A DNA stretch of 64,000 bases from positions 310,001 to 374,000 of the forward strand of contig OZ024850.1 in NCBI GenBank assembly GCA_964017145.1, given 5' to 3'. The position numbers and the translations under genes are program-made. The notes beneath the pieces are model-generated. The model did not search any database. It worked only from the letters and a program-made list of their open reading frames with translations, and was not told the origin of the DNA. The stretch is from Agrocybe praecox. Taxonomy: Eukaryota; Basidiomycota; Agaricomycetes; Agaricales; Agrocybaceae. Of the stretch, positions 26,791 through 38,924 are shown piece by piece. The stretch's first letter is position 1. Every line of letters starts with the position of its first letter.

Positions 26791-27692
26791 ATGCCCCACA
26801 AGAAGGCAAAACGTACGGTCCGCGAGAAGCTACGCAACGAAAGGTGGGCTCACCATAGTTCTTGAGGAAAATAAATTTAACAAACACCGTTCGTTAGAGG
26901 AGAGGATCATGCGCCTGGAAAGGTCTCTTTACAAGATGAATCCGTACCTAAATCTGCTTTACGAATTTTCAACTCTATGGCCACTAGGGAAGAGTACAAG
27001 CTGAAGAAAAGGAAAAATGAAGATGATGGAGAACGTGCAGCGAAAAGGCGAAAAGCTGGTCATCAGAATGGTGCAGATACAGATAAAGACAAGAAGAAGA
27101 AGGTGGACAAGAAAGTAACCTTGATAATTCAACCCGGAGAATCGATACAACATTTCAATCGGTGCGTAAATTACAATCTTATCACTATTATTGTATCCTA
27201 ATATTGTCTGACTTTGATCTCAGGCGAGTCGAGGATGATTTACGTCCGCTTGTAAAAGCTGCAGTCCAGACTTCTCGAGCTGTAGAACGCAGCGTCGAGA
27301 AATCAGAGCGTGAAGCACGGATCGAGGCGCAGAAAGCGAAAAAAGAAAAAGCGAAAGCAGTATCAAAACCTACCGCAGAAAAGCCCGCGAAGCCACGGGA
27401 AATTTCTCCCCCACCCAGAGTAAACAAGTTTTCCGATCGTCCAAAGGAATTTGCAGCAGCGTCCTCGGCTGCTCCAAAGAGGTTAAATGACATCGCGCAA
27501 GCACCTCCAGAGTTCAAAAAATTGCTTCGCAATGCTGGCTCAGCAATTGGAAAACGAGAAGGCGTTCTTTCCATGGCTCAAAAGGTCATGATGGAACAGG
27601 AACGGGAGAAGGCTATTATTCGGTATAGGGAATTGAAGGCAAAACGAAAGCAGGCAGGCGATGTTGGCGATAAACTCGAGGACGAGTCATGA
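26791..27692 (+). CDS. CCDC137-like nucleolar coiled-coil protein
   Basis: Three exons, 26791-26843, 26898-27161 and 27224-27692, have consistent phases (2 then 2) and restore the start MPHKKAKRTVREKLRNERG, which is absent from any long single ORF. A conserved-looking block follows (SVPKSALRIFNSMATREEY), then a basic KKRK/KRRK region typical of nuclear/nucleolar localisation. Next come a GESIQHFNRRVEDDLRPLV segment, an Ala/Lys-rich charged coil and a C-terminal EFKKLLRNAG helix. This order matches my memory of fungal CCDC137-like hypothetical proteins; the human relative is a chromosome-periphery/nucleolar protein. The biochemical role in fungi is not defined. The protein is about 261 residues, acidic at the extreme C terminus and otherwise strongly basic. 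Confidence 0.7.
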
Positions 27693-29860
27693 TGGCATGT
27701 GTGGTGCACCATGTTCGAATTCCAGACCATGAATCCAAAGACCGCCTCCACAGCGTGCAGTTCCGCATCTGGATTCCATAAGTGCAATTCAATGACGTGT
27801 AATATCTTCATCATATCAAGACGCAAACCTTTATTATTGGGACGTCCCCATTTTCACGAGCACCACCAACGTTTTTACGACGAGACTTTCCTTTGTCTTC
27901 GGAAATGAATAAAACCGTTGAAAAACTATAAGTTCGAGTTCGCGGGTTCCAACATCGACTTCTCCTCGGAACTCTACCCTCAGAAACAACATTTCATCCT
28001 TAATACTTGGCATCTGTGTGTTGTCCAGCACCCTTTGGTGGATATACTCTACGCGGACGCCCTCTCTGCTTATCTTTCCATCCACCCATGCAGTATTTGC
28101 CATCTTCACCTTATTATTTTAACAAAGTACCCTTCTTCACCTTCTTTCATTCCGAACCGAGGAGGCCCTTGGAGTTTGAATGCCGGCGTTCCCTTCTGAT
28201 CCGACGATCCTTCGTATTCATCCCCTAAATTCTAGATCCTCCTCTATGACATCTCTTACCTGGCGACTTGTGGTCAGAGTGCTGCGCTCGTCCAAGGCGC
28301 CTATTTTCCGGGATTCATCCGCGACACATACTGAAATGGTTAAATGACCTTGCGACTCCCGACCCCTCACCTTTCAAATTTGATTGCCATGCATTTCTGT
28401 ACGAATGGAAGAAATCTCGAAGGCCGCGTCTAGTACGGATTTGGACCCCTCGGTGGCGTCGTCGTCGACCCCGCGCTGTGGGCACTGAGCAACGCCCAGT
28501 ATCGTCGGAGTTGAAGATGAAAAACAAATATATATAAACATGTTTTCTGAATACATAATGGGTCTCTTGCCGCCGGTGATGAAGGAAGTAAGCATACTGC
28601 TCACCCTATCCGTGTTCGCAAAATGATAGATAGTCTTTAAAAACAGAATACATTTTTGAACACATGACAGATCACAGCATCAGTACTGATAATAATTACA
28701 TCATTATCAATGTTGACAGTGATACAGAGGTATTGCGATCCCCACGAGGCTCTCAACCCCGAATAAGCGGTCGTAACTGGGCAGTTCCAACTCAAGAGAG
28801 ACTGACCCAGAGTCGCCTTTCATGGACTTGGAGTATCAAACACGTATTGCATAAATCGATGAACACTGCGTCCAGACAACACAGACATCCCAGAATACCA
28901 CCTTTCTTGATGCTCTCTACAACAGCAAGACCGCGGGATAGGAACGTCAAATGTCGTCAGACGTGGCAATGATCCTAGTAGTACTATGAGGCTATCGCTC
29001 AGCCTCTTGGACGAGTCATTCATGAGTATAAATTATCTTATAAACTTCCAAACCCTTGAACTGATTCAGACTTCCTAAAACAGTAACAATTTCCGAAATA
29101 TCATGGTCCGCAAATCAAAAGATTCAAAACGCGCCTGGCGATGACAGTGTCCTTGTTTCATGTAATCAGATGTGATTTCCAAGAGATATTGGCTGTTCAA
29201 CAGTTGGGAATGGTTGTGCTTGACGGAAAATAAGGATCTCAACAAGCCTAAGTTAATCTGTCTTCCAAGATGCTGTGTTATGTGTATACACTTACGTGAC
29301 ATCAGGCGGGACCTACCCAGGTTAGGAACCGCCCGCGCCCTCTACATGGGAAAGTTGCAGTGAGTCAGAGGATGTAATATTTCCTGCATTTTTAAAATTC
29401 TTTGCTCAATTCAGGTCCTTTAGGTGACGAGCGCCGTTCCCAAATACGCGGGTATGACCCTTTCCGCACTGTCCGGTCCAATAAGTTCGCGAAATTCCCA
29501 GCGCTTCGCGCCTTCGCGTATTTGGCATTCTTTCGAAGCGAGTCATTTATTCGAGAATGGGAAGGCATACGCCGTACGTCATATCCTTTATATTCGTCTT
29601 CTATATCCATTTACCCACTCGCGATCGTGTTACAGTGACTTATCCGCCGTGGACGGGCACACAACCGCTTTCCGTCCGAGCGATGTACCTGTCAGGCTAA
29701 CCTATAAAAAAATGCGGTCGATCTATTAATCAAGATATCTGACTGCCTTTCATCCCTGACATGACCAGCCCATAAATAAGAGGTCGAGCCGATTCCACAA
29801 TTTTTATTTCTCTCCCCCAACGCTGTGCATTGGCCTCTTGGGTCAAAGTCCTTCGGCATC
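27693..29860. other. Intergenic, no gene firmly supported
   Basis: 2.2 kb. A 102-codon ATG frame (28664-28972) and a frame starting near 28247 (MTSLTWRLVVRVLRSSKAP...) have some protein-like character, but no family, no partner exons and no promoter were found. The right end holds the transporter promoter. Confidence 0.45.
29771..29780 (+). promoter_or_regulatory. TATA-like element of MFS gene
   Basis: CATAAATAAG about 80-90 bp upstream of the first ATG (29861), at a normal core-promoter distance for fungi. Confidence 0.4.
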
Positions 29861-31721
29861 ATGTCTGACAACGAAAAAATCCAATACACCCCTGATACTA
29901 TCTGTATATCTCTTGAAGAGGATGTTTCCCTCGAGCACCAACTCGATGGCGGTCGCACTGGCCCCACAAGGACGTCTTGCGACCTCAGCACCCAACTATC
30001 AGCCAATGGACACCACGAGTGCTCTGAAGGTGGAGTGAAAGCGAACTTGACTGTCCTTGGAGCGGCCATCGCGTTGTTCTGCACGTTTGGCCAGATGAAT
30101 GCATTTGGCACCTTCCAGGCATGGTACGCCACACATCAGCTGGAACACATGCCTGCCTCGACCATCTCATGGATTGGCTCTCTCCAGCTATGGATTTTCT
30201 TTTTTTCGGTAAGTGCATACCTGACACCTTTTTTGAATTATCGTTTATCTATGCATCACAGGGCGCGCCTATTGGACGCTTGTTCGACGCCTATGGACCG
30301 AAAGGTTTAATGGTTGCGGGGACAGTATGCTATCTGTCGAGCATGATTGTCACCAGCTTCTGCACCCAATACTACCAATATGTACTCTGTCAAGGGATTC
30401 TGTTAGGTCTGGGTGTTGGACTACTGTACGTCCTCTGATCCTCGCATTTACAGTGCGCTCCTAATTTAGCGATACCTCTCAATTAAGATTTTATCCATCA
30501 CTTGCAAGTATCTCGACTCATTTCTCAAAGTATCGTGCAACAGCACTGGGGATTGCCGCTGCTGGATCAAGTTTAGGTGAGTTTCATATATCATCGTTCT
30601 GCTCATCGCTCCTGTTTTAATTCATATACGTATCTGATGCGTGCAGGCGGCGTGGTGTACCCGATTGCTCTTCAAGGATTGTTCACGAAAGTTGGCTTTG
30701 GATGGGGAGTTCGTATCTCGGGACTGGTCAGCGGCGTTGGTTGCGTCGCAGCGACTATCATGGTTTCTAGTCGTTCCGCGCAGAGAAAGCCTGGCCCCTA
30801 TTTTGATGTCAAGACTGTTGCTGACTCCAAGTTCCTCCTTCTGGCTGGTGGAAGCTGTTTCGTGGCACTTGGTATGTACAGATTCACCATTCGGTACTTC
30901 ATGGTCTGAGGAGGCTCACGATAAATTTCATCATCATCATTGCTTCGGCCACAGGTCTTTTCATTCCGTTCTTTTACGTTGTGGAATACGCTAGGTCTCT
31001 ATCGATACCAGATCATATGTCTTTCTACGTGCTGGCCGTCATGAATGCTGGAGGGGTCCTTGGGAGGATCGCCCCTGCCTACATTTCCGACACCATCGGT
31101 CGCTTCAACTTGCTCGTGCCCTGCGCATTCCTCTCTGGTTTATCATGCGTGGTCTTCTGGCTCTTCGCGAAATCAATAGTGTCGGTGATGTTGTTTTCGG
31201 CCGTATATGGATTCTTTTCCGGCGCTTTCATCTCGCTTGTTAACCCATGTGTCGCTCAAATATCGGATATACGACAAATTGGCACTAGAATCGGGATGCT
31301 GTACACGATTATCTCAATCCCGTAAGTCGTAATCTTATTTCTTTTGTTCTATCACTGCGGGCTTCCATTCAACGAAATTCTTTGGCTCTGCCCTATTGCC
31401 GTTTCGTTTATACGCTCTGCGTTTATCCGTACAGGACGGCCCTTTTGTTCCCCGCCCCATTTAACTATTTCTCATATATCTACATCCATCTCATCATCAT
31501 CTTTGCATTATCATTCTTGCTCCTAATTACTCTGTACTGACTATTGTCCTGATATTAATAGGTCTCTAGTGGGTGGCCCTGCCGCGGGCGCCTTACTAAC
31601 TCACTATCATGGGTCTTTCACCGCCATGATCGTTTTCTCGGGAACAACAGTGATGGTCGGCTCGGTACTTATTCTGGGCTCCCGACTCGCCATAAACAGA
31701 AAACTCAAGGCAATAGCATGA
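29861..31721 (+). CDS. MFS transporter, monocarboxylate (MCT/Mch) type
   Basis: Plasma-membrane major facilitator. ATG 29861 is the first in frame. A hydrophilic N-terminal tail of about 70 residues precedes TM1 (NLTVLGAAIALFCTFGQMNAFGTFQ). Fungal MCT-like features follow: YATHQLEHMPASTISWIGSLQ, the loop RLFDAYGPKGLMVAG between TM2 and TM3, YPSLASISTHFSKYRATALG, GRIAPAYISDTIGRFNLL, and a final SLVGGPAAGALLTHYHG with a basic tail. About 12 membrane segments can be counted. Introns near 30210-30262, 30425-30487, 30573-30646, 30872-30954 and 31322-31560 are required. The last of these is long at about 240 nt. Substrate unknown; Mch-family members often do not carry classical monocarboxylates. 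No metabolic neighbour suggests a substrate. Confidence 0.87.
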
Positions 31722-32446
31722 TAAAAATCCGCTTGTTCACCACGGAATTTTTCCCATTTGTATTTATAGCACAACTCTTTGACATTTCCACGACAGAACA
31801 GGACAAAAGATGCATCGCCAACAAATCGCAGCAGTGGATGCATCACATTTTTACGACCAACTTCACGACCATTTTCATGTACTTTACTTATCCGTATCTA
31901 GAGACCCGAATCACCGCAGTAGCTTGCCTCCCCCATATATACCAAATAGTCTACTCTTATTACCATTTATTTTTGTAAAATTAACTCTTATCATACCAGG
32001 TTAACGAATATATATGACATTGCCGACACGAACATTTAAATCAGTCATGCTACCTTGAAACGCATTCTTTTCTTAGGACAGAGTTGCAATGGTTCCTTTA
32101 GATCTGCAAACTAGAAGGCAACTGCCTTGATTCTGATCAGGCTGAACTTGAAGTCATTTAGCTTGATCTCTGGTACTCTGAATAATAATATCTAAGATGG
32201 TGATTGTTCATTTGTCACGTGAATATAATTTGAAGGATATATACTGTGTTGTTGCAACTTGGGAGTTGGTACAACTCGCAGATAACGGGAAAGGGTTATA
32301 TGATAGGGCGAAATTGATTTATAAGAGCGGCGCAGTATAAAAATGTAGAGAATTGTAACGTAGCTGAAGAAAACGATACACTGTCCAAGAAAAAGGGTAT
32401 GATATCCGTATCAAGATGCTACAGGATTTTGTTGATATCCATTCAT
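31722..32446. other. Intergenic between convergent MFS and EB1 genes
   Basis: AT-rich shared 3' region. Overlapping frames near 31718-32004 are random. No repeat recognised. Confidence 0.5.
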
Positions 32447-33501
32447 CTAGAAGGTTTCTTCTTCATCTACGGGAGCACCTGGATCGGGGACCTCGAATCC
32501 TTCCTGTTTATTCGATGGGATACAGTGAGCGATCGCACGAAGGAAAGAAGGTGAACCCGAACCTCGGTAGAATACAAAATCTTCTGGATCTCCCGCAGAG
32601 TGTTATCCTCTTTGCCGTCTGCTTCCAAAGCCTCGAGTTGTGCCTGAACTAGAATTTCAATATCTCTGAGCTGTTTAAAAAAAATCAGTTTGAAGGTCGT
32701 CCAGGAATAAGGATCTGAGCACATACCTTCTCGAAGTAGAAATCGCGTTCTTTCTCCAGTCCCTCCAGATGCGACGACAACTCCTTCACTTGTGATTGAA
32801 GCTGCTGGACGGCCTCTGGTTGAGCAGATCCAGCCCTTCCTCCGATCGGTGTGCGTCCTCCAGCTCGACCCCCAACACCCAGTCCAGTGCCAGTGGGAGT
32901 GGCTCGAGAAGTTGCCAGCGGAGCAACAGTCGCTGGAGCTTCAACAGCCGCGCCTTTTCGTCGTCCAACCGCGTCATATCCTTGTCCGCCATAATTCGAG
33001 TCCCAGAAGCGCTTCATCCATTGTAGAAACTCGAGGTTGTCCCTATGATAGATGGGGTTGATCAAAGGCAATATAAACAATATTGAACGTGAACACGCAC
33101 TGCATTTTGCATTTTACCAGTTTTTCTACGGGTATAGGCTAGTAAATATCATCAGCTAGCAGCTTTCTGTCGAACAAACACTATTCCGCACCTTGTCGAT
33201 CTTCTTGGCCTTGAATATGTTCTGCATGATCTTGTAATTGGCGAGATATTCGTACTCATGCCTTGCATTCATCTTGACTCGCGTCATGGGTACATCGCCT
33301 ATATACCATACATCGTATACAAATTAGAGACGGTCCTGGAGGTTGCTAGTTCACTGAAAGCTCGCGATGGGATTACTTACCGTAAATTGAATCAAGAATT
33401 TGGCAATAAGCACCGCCAGCCCCACATTGCTCGACTTTGGTGTAGTTTATCTGCAGGAGCTCGTTGAGCCATGCCAAAAGGTCCGTTCTTGAGGCCGTCA
33501 T
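32447..33501 (-). CDS. MAL3: EB1-family microtubule plus-end protein (Mal3/Bim1)
   Basis: Binds growing microtubule plus ends through an N-terminal calponin-homology domain. Start ATG 33501 gives [20 protein letters not shown]. The CH domain continues with [38 protein letters not shown] and [27 protein letters not shown] Gly/Ala/Pro-rich linker is next, then the coiled coil [36 protein letters not shown]. This coiled coil includes the four-helix EBH signature FYFxKLRxIE. The tail ends EEETF, a variant of the EEY/F motif that recruits CAP-Gly proteins, but ends in Phe and lacks the usual acidic residue before it. Five short introns; a small exon ends ...KMQ with the Gln codon split. Intact. 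Confidence 0.92.
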
Positions 33502-34039
33502 GATCGTTTATATGAAAAAAGGGAGAATTAACAAGCGTCACGAAGTATCAACCTATCAGGACAAGAAAGGAGTTCGTTATTTTCTTTGGGAATAGGGCAT
33601 TATCACGTGATGTTTGGAACGCGTCGCGTGCGCACGCGCAACGCACGCGGGGTACTTATTCCCTGCATTACAAGTTCAACTTAAAGCGCTTAAAATAAGT
33701 CATAGTATACCATTAAATAGACATAGAAATTACTACTCTCTATATAATGCCAGTCTAATGTCGAAATGAACATTAAATTTTATAATGGAATCGTTGCTTG
33801 CTGACTGTCACGTGACCAAAAAGAAGAATTATATAATCTGCCAGTGTGAGCGAGAGTACCAAGAGAACACAGCATTCCGACAACCCCACCTTGAACCCAA
33901 CTTGAACCCAAGAATTGAGAAAGGTATAAAGTCCTTTTTATGCTGTATAATTGCTTGCCTTTGGATGCGTAGTATCGATCAATTCGATACAGAAAAATGT
34001 GTTCGTTCTTCAATTTCTTCCGATGTTTTCAGCTGATCA
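33502..34039. promoter_or_regulatory. Divergent promoter EB1 / F-box-like 2
   Basis: 538 bp between divergent start codons. It contains a very CG-rich palindromic block at 33619-33650, listed separately, and a TATAAAG at 33925-33931 that suits the plus-strand F-box-like gene. Confidence 0.5.
33619..33650. promoter_or_regulatory. CG-rich palindromic block with MluI-type box
   Basis: ACGCGT (33619-33624) is followed at once by the perfect 14 bp palindrome CGCGTGCGCACGCG (33625-33638) and further CGC repeats. It lies about 120 bp upstream of the EB1 start. ACGCGT is the MBF/MCB cell-cycle box in yeasts, so a cell-cycle role is possible but inferred. Confidence 0.4.
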
Positions 34040-35155
34040 ATGAATCTGACAGCGAATCTATCCCAGGAACTATATGGAAAGATAGTGGAATGTACCACGT
34101 TAAAAAGAAAGGATCTACTAGCACTGTGCTTAACAAGCAAGACATTTCAACGCGCAGCAGAAATCAGGCTTTACAATGAAGTCATATTGTCTGAACCACA
34201 GCAGGCTATCGATGGTTGTTGTACTCTCATTCAAAATGAGAGAGTTGCACAGCATGTTCGCAGCTTCTGGTTTCACCCAGATGCCCATACCTGTGATTCT
34301 CTTGAGCATGATTTCTGGGGACTGATTCGGAGGGCCTTGATCGCATGTCACAACATGGAAACTCTCTTCATTGAGGACCCCTTGTTTACAAACACCTGGG
34401 TCTTCGACTCGCCGGAATTTACATTCCGATTGCGCGAGCTCAAGCTTAGATTTGTTTACGATGAACATGTTGTTCGATTCCTCGAGTCGCAACCATCCAT
34501 TAAAATGCTTTGCATTGACGATCATATGGCAGATGATGATATGTTGCCCTCTATTCGTCCAAACTCTCTTCCTCTGCTAGAAACTTTTGATGGGTCCCTC
34601 ACGGTGGCCAGCCAGTTTCTTCCAGCCAGGGTCAGTCATCTACAGATGCTAATCGATTGCGATTTGGAACCGACCGTCCAATTCCTCCCCCGACTGTCTC
34701 TTCTCTGCAAAACACTGCGCAGCCTCAGCTTGATTGAGGTTCCAAGCGACATGTCCCTTCCAGCCCTGGACATCGTCTCACGAGTTCTTCCAAATATACG
34801 CCATCTTGGAATGCTTCCATACCCTGTAAATTCCGTGAGTAGTACCCGGATTTGTCTCCCGAGTATGCTAAATTTTGATCTTCTATAGCGGCACATATTC
34901 CATAAATACCTAATGAGAATGCACAATCTTTTCATTATAGAACTGGATCTGGCAAGATGGACTCCTATGCCTATTCCACTACCCCTACAGCGCGCGTTGG
35001 CATCTGAAATACGTACCTTCTGCCCTTCGGTTCAGGTAATTATTTTTTGGATGGGAAGCATGAATGTTCAGTGGACTTTCAATGAAATATGGCATTCGCA
35101 AGCCAATACCAACACATACCCTCAATATTTTAGGGCATGGTGCCTTAACTGGTGA
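34040..35155 (+). CDS. F-box-like / LRR-type protein 2
   Basis: Two exons, 34040-34834 and 34889-35155 (phase 0), give 353 residues. N-terminal divergent F-box: NLSQELYGKIVECTTLKRKDLLALCLTSKTFQRAAEIRLY. This is followed by a leucine-rich body (LRELKLRFVYDEHVVRFLESQ, LLETFDGSLTV, LRSLSLIEVP, IRHLGMLPYPV) and a short C-terminal exon. Length, intron position near the C terminus, intron phase and the IRHLG motif just upstream of the intron all match the F-box-like gene at 24588-25804, so the two are paralogues. There is no acidic insert here. The target is unknown. The TATA element at 33925 and a short leader fit the chosen ATG. Confidence 0.72.
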
Positions 35156-35428
35156 TAAAACGAGGCGCCTCTTCGCTCCTCTAACGAGATCAAATCCGTG
35201 AAATAGGCTCCTACAGAGCAAAGTGTAAATTTGTATCCTTAGCCGTTTAAAATATGTATTTCTGAATCTTAAATTGTATAAATTTGTGACACTGATGTAT
35301 CAACTAATCGCGAAAACAACATCCTTACCCTCTCTGGAATTTCCCGTCCCATTAAGGTCACGTGTGTCAGGGTTAAAGATATCAGCTTGCGCCACGACAT
35401 CTCTTGCATATCGACCACGACATTAAAA

Positions 35429-37141
35429 ATGACAGAACCCACGAAACAAGAAACCGAACAAGTATTCAAGGTTCTTAAATCCCAGAAGGCGAACAAGGTA
35501 AGACTGCCTAAAATTCTTGCACAGGATCGCTGACAATTGAATGATAATAGTCATGTTTTGATTGCAATGCAAGAAATCCAACATGGTCCAGCGTAACCTT
35601 CGGAGTATATATCTGCTTAGAATGCTCCAGTGCGCACAGGAATATGGGCGTACATATTAGCTTTGTTAGGTGCGTCTAAAGAATATATTCTGAATGTGCT
35701 GAGCTCATAAGTCATCATAGATCTACCAATCTCGATAGTTGGCAGCTTGCGCAGCTGCGTACGATGAAGGTCGGAGGTAACGCCTCTGCACGAGATTTCT
35801 TCACAAAGCACGGTGGAACATCGTTGTTGAGCGATTCTGACTCGAAGAAGAAATATTCGAGTAGGGTTGCAGAGTTATATAAGGAGGAATTGGCTCGTCG
35901 CGTCAAGGATGATGCCGCCAAGTACGTTTTACGTCCGAATTATCGTTGAACCGATGCTAATGATACACAGGTTCCCCAACGGTATCGCCGTCGAAGGAAT
36001 GGAACCCTCTGTTGTTAGCCCTCCGATAGAAGAGACCGAAGATGATTTCTTCAATTCATGGTCGAAGCCATCCACACCTAAATCTTCCAATCCTGGTACT
36101 CCACGTATCGCTACTCCCCCTATCATCGGTAAAACACCAACTGCCAGCTCAAATACCGCAGCAGCAGCGACAACTGCGCCCCGTACACTGACCTCGTCCG
36201 CTGCTGCCCGGCCCGCTCGTCTCGGAGCTGGTACTTCACGCTTGAACTCTGCGTCGTCGGGTGGATCGACTACAACTTTGCCGAAGAAATCGAAGCTCGG
36301 TCTAGGGGCATCGAAGACCAAGCCGGTGGATTTTGCGGAGGCTGAGAGGAAGGCATTGGAAGAAGCAGAGAGAATCAAGCAGCTAGGGTACGATCGTGAA
36401 CGTGAAGAGGCCGAGGCAAAGGCGAAGAGGGAAGCTGAGGCATTGAAGAAGGCTCAAGAGATTGGATCGAGGGCGACCTTGGCTGCTACTGGCACAACTA
36501 CTCCTGCGACTGGGTCACGCAAATTTGCAACGCCTGAACCACAAAAGTCGGCTGCATTCCCGAGACTTGGGTTCGGTGCCGTTCCAGGTGCTGGTGCTGC
36601 CGCTGCTGTGGCTGCTGCCGCCACACCTGTACGAAGGTAGGTCCATGTTTCCATTACGATATGTTTTCTCCGTCTCAAGTATGATATTTTATTTTAGCAC
36701 GCCCGCCGTTGACGACGCCCCTACCACTGCGCGGGAGAAATTCGGCAACCAAAAGGCCATTTCTTCGGACATGTACTTTGAGAGAAATGACTATGACGCG
36801 AACAACACTCGTGAGGCTCAGACTCGTCTCCAGTCTTTCCAAGGTGCCACTTCGATCTCATCCAACCAATACTTTGGGCGCGATGAAGACGAAGAGCAAG
36901 GCTATGAACGTGGAGGTCCAGATGGAGGTCTTTTGGGTGATGGAAGCTTGGCTAGCCTGGAACTTGCTGCTAAGGATGCAATCTCCAAAGTTTTAGCTAA
37001 CCCTGACGTTCAGAATGTTGGAGAGTCTATCAGAGCTGGGGCTCTCAAGGTAAGGATACTCAGTTGTCATTAACCTTTTTTTTATGTTGATTTTTTTGTC
37101 CCTAGCTTTCTGATTACTTGGCCTCGATGTCCGAGCGTTGA
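35429..37141 (+). CDS. GLO3: ADP-ribosylation factor GTPase-activating protein Glo3 (ArfGAP2/3)
   Basis: Stimulates GTP hydrolysis by Arf1 on COPI vesicles at the Golgi/ER. ATG 35429. The N-terminal ArfGAP zinc finger reads [34 protein letters not shown], with the C-x2-C-x16-C-x2-C metal ligands and the catalytic Arg in the HRNMG stretch. The [16 protein letters not shown] part completes the domain. The middle is Ser/Thr/Ala/Pro-rich, then a Lys/Glu coiled coil ([17 protein letters not shown]...). The C-terminal Glo3 motif repeats are seen as [15 protein letters not shown] and [15 protein letters not shown], each with S-S-x2-Y-F-like cores. The end [15 protein letters not shown] matches the family C terminus. 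Introns near 35497-35551, 35670-35740 (approximate), 35923-35970, 36637-36699 and 37050-37104. Complete. Confidence 0.93.
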
Positions 37142-38682
37142 TGGGCTGTTATTTATGTGGCACTCCCTTTTTTTCTACCAAAATTTTATCACATCGGCGT
37201 GTTCATAGATATCCCTTTTTTCTCTTTTTTCCCCCTCTATCTTCTACCCGCTGCCGGTTTTACATCGGTGAGCGTCTATACTCTGCCGACCAAGCGTGGG
37301 TGGGAACAATTTGTTCTGTCCCAACTATCGTTTTTCGACTTTCTTGTTTGTAAAAGTGTATTTATATATTAATTTTGGTTACTCTTTCTTCGTTTGTTTC
37401 GTTCCTTTTCTTTTCCCCATACAACCCTGGGATATTTCAGATCAAGCCATCGCTCATTGATTTCAGCCATGTGCTTGGTTTGTGTCGACCTATCGGCTGT
37501 AAGATTTTGGCTGTTGGGACGTCGTCAATGTAGCCACGTTACCAACCCTGCTCTACCTTGGTTGTTCTGTGGCGGTCATATTGCACTACCGTTCTTTTTA
37601 TGCAATCAATCTGGTGCATGACGAAGCTATATCGCTCGTAATCAAGCAGACCGACCAGTGTTCCACTATTAACCCTCTCCGAGCACAGGAGGGACTACAT
37701 TCATTGACACATCAGGTTCGCTCATGTTGCTTTCAAAGGAGTGTATAGTTATCGTTCGTCATAATCCTACATTTGCTTACCTGCATCTTTTTAGGGAGCA
37801 TGGTATATACTCGTATCAAGAAGTTGGCCTTCCGACTTGAACAATGGTGTATCTGATACGGAACATAGTCCATGACAGGCCTTGGGGGATTGCTTTCGCG
37901 ACTGGCTGGATTTTTCAACTGCAGTTCAGGTCAGCACTTTCCACTCTGGTGTAATTACGATGTCGTTTCCGGGACGGAATAACTGCTCAGCTGGTATGGA
38001 TGTCAACTCTCGACGTGGCAATACATGCTGGGAAAGATGCCTTCCACGCCTAAGAAAGCTCAGACCATTCAGCATCGATTTTCGCTCTTTTATCTCGTCC
38101 GGAACATAGGACCGTTTTTTACGAGATGCTCGGTCGGCGTTATGTTTGTCTTGGAAGACATATCACGATTACATTCGAAGAAGCAGCAGATTTGCGTGTG
38201 TTTTTAGCTTCAAGGATCAGGATAATCTATTTTTCGAGTCTGTATGCCCAGTGTGGGGATGATTGACGTTTTGATAGTGTAGCGTTTCCTCGACCTTTCA
38301 GCAAAAGGGTCTTGCAAACTAACCGATAGGGCTCTAGTTCAAGATACACAGTGATAAGATGACGGCCAGATGTGAGTTCCCCATCCAATATCCAATTGAT
38401 TGATACTTCTATCGATTGATAAGTGACTCGCCTTTTTGCAGGCCCTATCTGATAAGCAGGGCCTCCCAGGTTCCCCTCAGCAAACCGTCTAAAATCATCT
38501 AGATCTGACTCTTTTCTTGAAACACTTTGAAAGAGTTCTGTCTGTTTTCGTCTCTGTTCGTGTGGTCAAAACATCTTGACCTGGGAGCCGAAATTGTTTT
38601 ACACGCTCTCGCTAGTTAGGAATAATTCAAATAGCAAAAAGGTTTCCTTTTCTCCAAGGAACTGGTGAATTTCCTTATGACA
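37142..38682. other. Intergenic GLO3 / GNAT, no gene firmly supported
   Basis: Pyrimidine-rich 3' flank of GLO3, then 37.7-38.4 kb where all three plus frames stay open for 50-60 codons at 38025-38270. The sequence there is composition-biased, and no family or splice-consistent gene could be assembled. Confidence 0.4.
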
Positions 38683-38924
38683 ATGTCTGGTAGCCCTTCG
38701 ACCGATTTGTGTAATACCACGTGGTTCACGCGCGGAATTACTTACCGGTTCCATAATGGTGGTAGGTTTTGAATACTTGTTGTGACTTTCCTATTCACTA
38801 ATCCGGCGTCTTCCTTTACGATAGTTGCGGTATTTTCAAAGTTCATTGCTCAGTGGACTTTGATGCTTACGAAAAATTCTGTAGACCTCATGATGGACCT
38901 TTCGATTGACGGTAGGTACAAACA

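Noticed and set aside
34465..34490. GTTCGATTCC resembling a tRNA B box
   Set aside because: Inside the F-box-like 2 coding exon with no A box at the proper distance.
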